Source: Lachnospiraceae bacterium (GTDB lineage: Bacteria; Bacillota; Clostridia; Lachnospirales; Lachnospiraceae). From it: a DNA stretch of 64,000 nucleotides. Shown here one piece after another: positions 63,135 to 64,000 of the stretch. The notes under the pieces were generated by a model. The model was not told the DNA's origin. It saw only the letters and a list, made by a program, of their open reading frames with translations, and ran no database searches. A program made the translations under genes and the position numbers. The stretch covers positions 1 through 64,000 of the forward strand of contig CAJTHM010000020.1 of NCBI GenBank assembly GCA_910576125.1, given 5' to 3'. Positions within the stretch are counted from its first letter, which is position 1, and each line of letters opens with the position of its first letter.

Positions 63135-63622
63135 CTTCCTTTCCTCCGTTCAGATTTTTTGCAAAAGTTTCTGAACGGAGAGGGCGGGGAGCGGCACCTG
63201 GGCGGCGGTTCCCTCCACGCCGGGGAATCCACCCGTGAGGACGCAAAAACGCCCGGACGGATAGTTTCCATTCGGGCGCATAAAATACGGTATTCACTTA
63301 TAATGCGACGAATTTCGCACTCGCCGGTAAACTGTCCCCGTCTGGCGGACGGGATTTTTTTGACAGGATAATTCCTTCTTGGCTGTATGAAAATGTGCTG
63401 GCTCTCATGGCGGCTGCCTCCTTCATTTCAACCGCCGATTATTCCAGTGCCAAAAACATTTGGCATGATGTAAAAACAGCGGCCTTGATTTTTCAAAACC
63501 GCTGTAATCTCAAACAGATATGTAATTTAGGTGCACGGAATCACCTGCCCTTAATGACGGTTTTTTTCTTCCCCGTCCGGGGCAGGCAGTTCCAGTATTC
63601 TGGGAAATGTGCTGGCGTGCGC
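63135..63622. other. intergenic region at the right side of the ICE
   Basis: Nearly 490 bases with no convincing gene. It contains inverted repeats such as CAGCGG/CCGCTG near 63478-63505. If the ICE ends here, its junction could lie in this stretch, but no direct repeat partner is available in the window to prove it. Confidence 0.4.
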
Positions 63623-63997
63623 TTAGTCAGCCTTTCCGATTTTCTTCTTTAGTTTTTCAAAAGACGTATCACTGATAGCATGTTCAATCCGACAGGCATC
63701 CTGCTCCGCAGTTGCTTCATCCACACCGGCAGCAATAAGCTGTTCTGTAAAAAAACGGTGTCGCTCATAAATCTTTTCTGCCACTTCCCGGCCTTTCTTT
63801 GTAAGGTGAAGAAATCCGTCTTTATCCATCGCCAGAAAATCACCGTCCCGGAGGACGCCCACCGCATGACTGATACTCGGCTTGCTGAATCCCATGTGCC
63901 GGGCAAGGTCAATGGAACGCACCACATTTTCTCCCATTTGCTTTTGTAGTATCAGTATAGCCTCCAAATAGTCCTCCCCGGATGCATGAAGTTTCAA
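63623..63997 (-). CDS. DtxR/MntR-family metal-dependent regulator
   Basis: At least 124 residues of a metal-responsive repressor: SGEDYLEAILILQKQMG opening, a winged helix with VRSIDLARHMGFSKPSISHAVGVL, KKGREVAEKIYERHRFF, and the metal-binding region with ACRIEHAISDTSFEKL. It would sense Mn2+ or Fe2+ and repress transporter genes. It lacks the SH3-like C-terminal domain, as in MntR/IdeR short forms. The start is at the window edge (TTG at 63997), so the true start may lie outside. It may be host chromosome rather than ICE. Confidence 0.85.
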   Translation of the reverse strand: MKLHASGEDYLEAILILQKQMGENVVRSIDLARHMGFSKPSISHAVGVLRDGDFLAMDKDGFLHLTKKGREVAEKIYERHRFFTEQLIAAGVDEATAEQDACRIEHAISDTSFEKLKKKIGKAD

Positions 63998-64000
63998 ACT

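Noticed and set aside
63135..63622. ICE attachment site next to the DtxR gene
   Set aside because: No integrase or partner repeat is in the window, so the end of the ICE cannot be placed.

Overview
The window looks like one accessory locus from a gut Firmicute, most likely a Lachnospiraceae/Clostridia member. The reasons are the Tn1549/CTn-type conjugation gene set, strong AGGAGG ribosome sites, large serine recombinases with TnpV/TnpW-type partners, and a backbone of about half G+C interrupted by distinctly AT-rich cargo. No rRNA, tRNA, CRISPR array or housekeeping operon was seen.

Backbone: nearly all conserved genes lie on the minus strand and read as one integrative conjugative element (ICE) from about 63134 down to 716. 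The order is two sigma-like regulators, a TTRAP protein, a DUF3847 protein, a MobQ-type oriT, a MobQ relaxase, a His/Cys-rich small protein, a cysteine-rich VLP protein, a replisome organizer (frameshifted), a DnaC-like loader, TnpW, the VirD4/TraG coupling protein (broken), Maff2 (broken), VirB6-like, PrgI, VirB4, a two-domain wall hydrolase, a radical SAM protein, DUF4315, DUF4366, topoisomerase III, an XRE regulator and a giant methylase/helicase (3'-truncated).

Three integrative mobilizable elements sit inside this ICE, each with its own large serine recombinase. Element A (about 20824-31397, MobQ) and element B (31429-43637, MobP/MobC plus a two-component/ABC export module) lie side by side in the Maff2 gene. 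Element C (44294-55611, MobV plus an HD/acetyltransferase cargo) lies in traG. Removing B in silico rejoins Maff2 in frame across a GC dinucleotide, and removing C rejoins traG in frame across a GA dinucleotide (TC on the plus strand). An AbrB/PIN toxin-antitoxin pair (56347-57023) occupies the place where the 5' half of traG would be expected. A further element probably truncated the helicase gene at about 738 and continues off the left edge.

Two replication designs recur. A and C use a VapE-type helicase plus a CHC2 primase, with short direct repeats and a hairpin just downstream. B and the ICE use a replisome organizer plus DnaC loader, with paired palindromes and a polypyrimidine tract inside the organizer gene. 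A and C share a replication/recombination backbone but carry unrelated relaxases, which indicates module exchange. The ICE lacks a complete coupling protein, so as it stands it probably cannot transfer itself; A and B look intact as passengers, while C has a nonsense codon in its relaxase. The right edge holds a DtxR/MntR-type regulator that may be outside the ICE.
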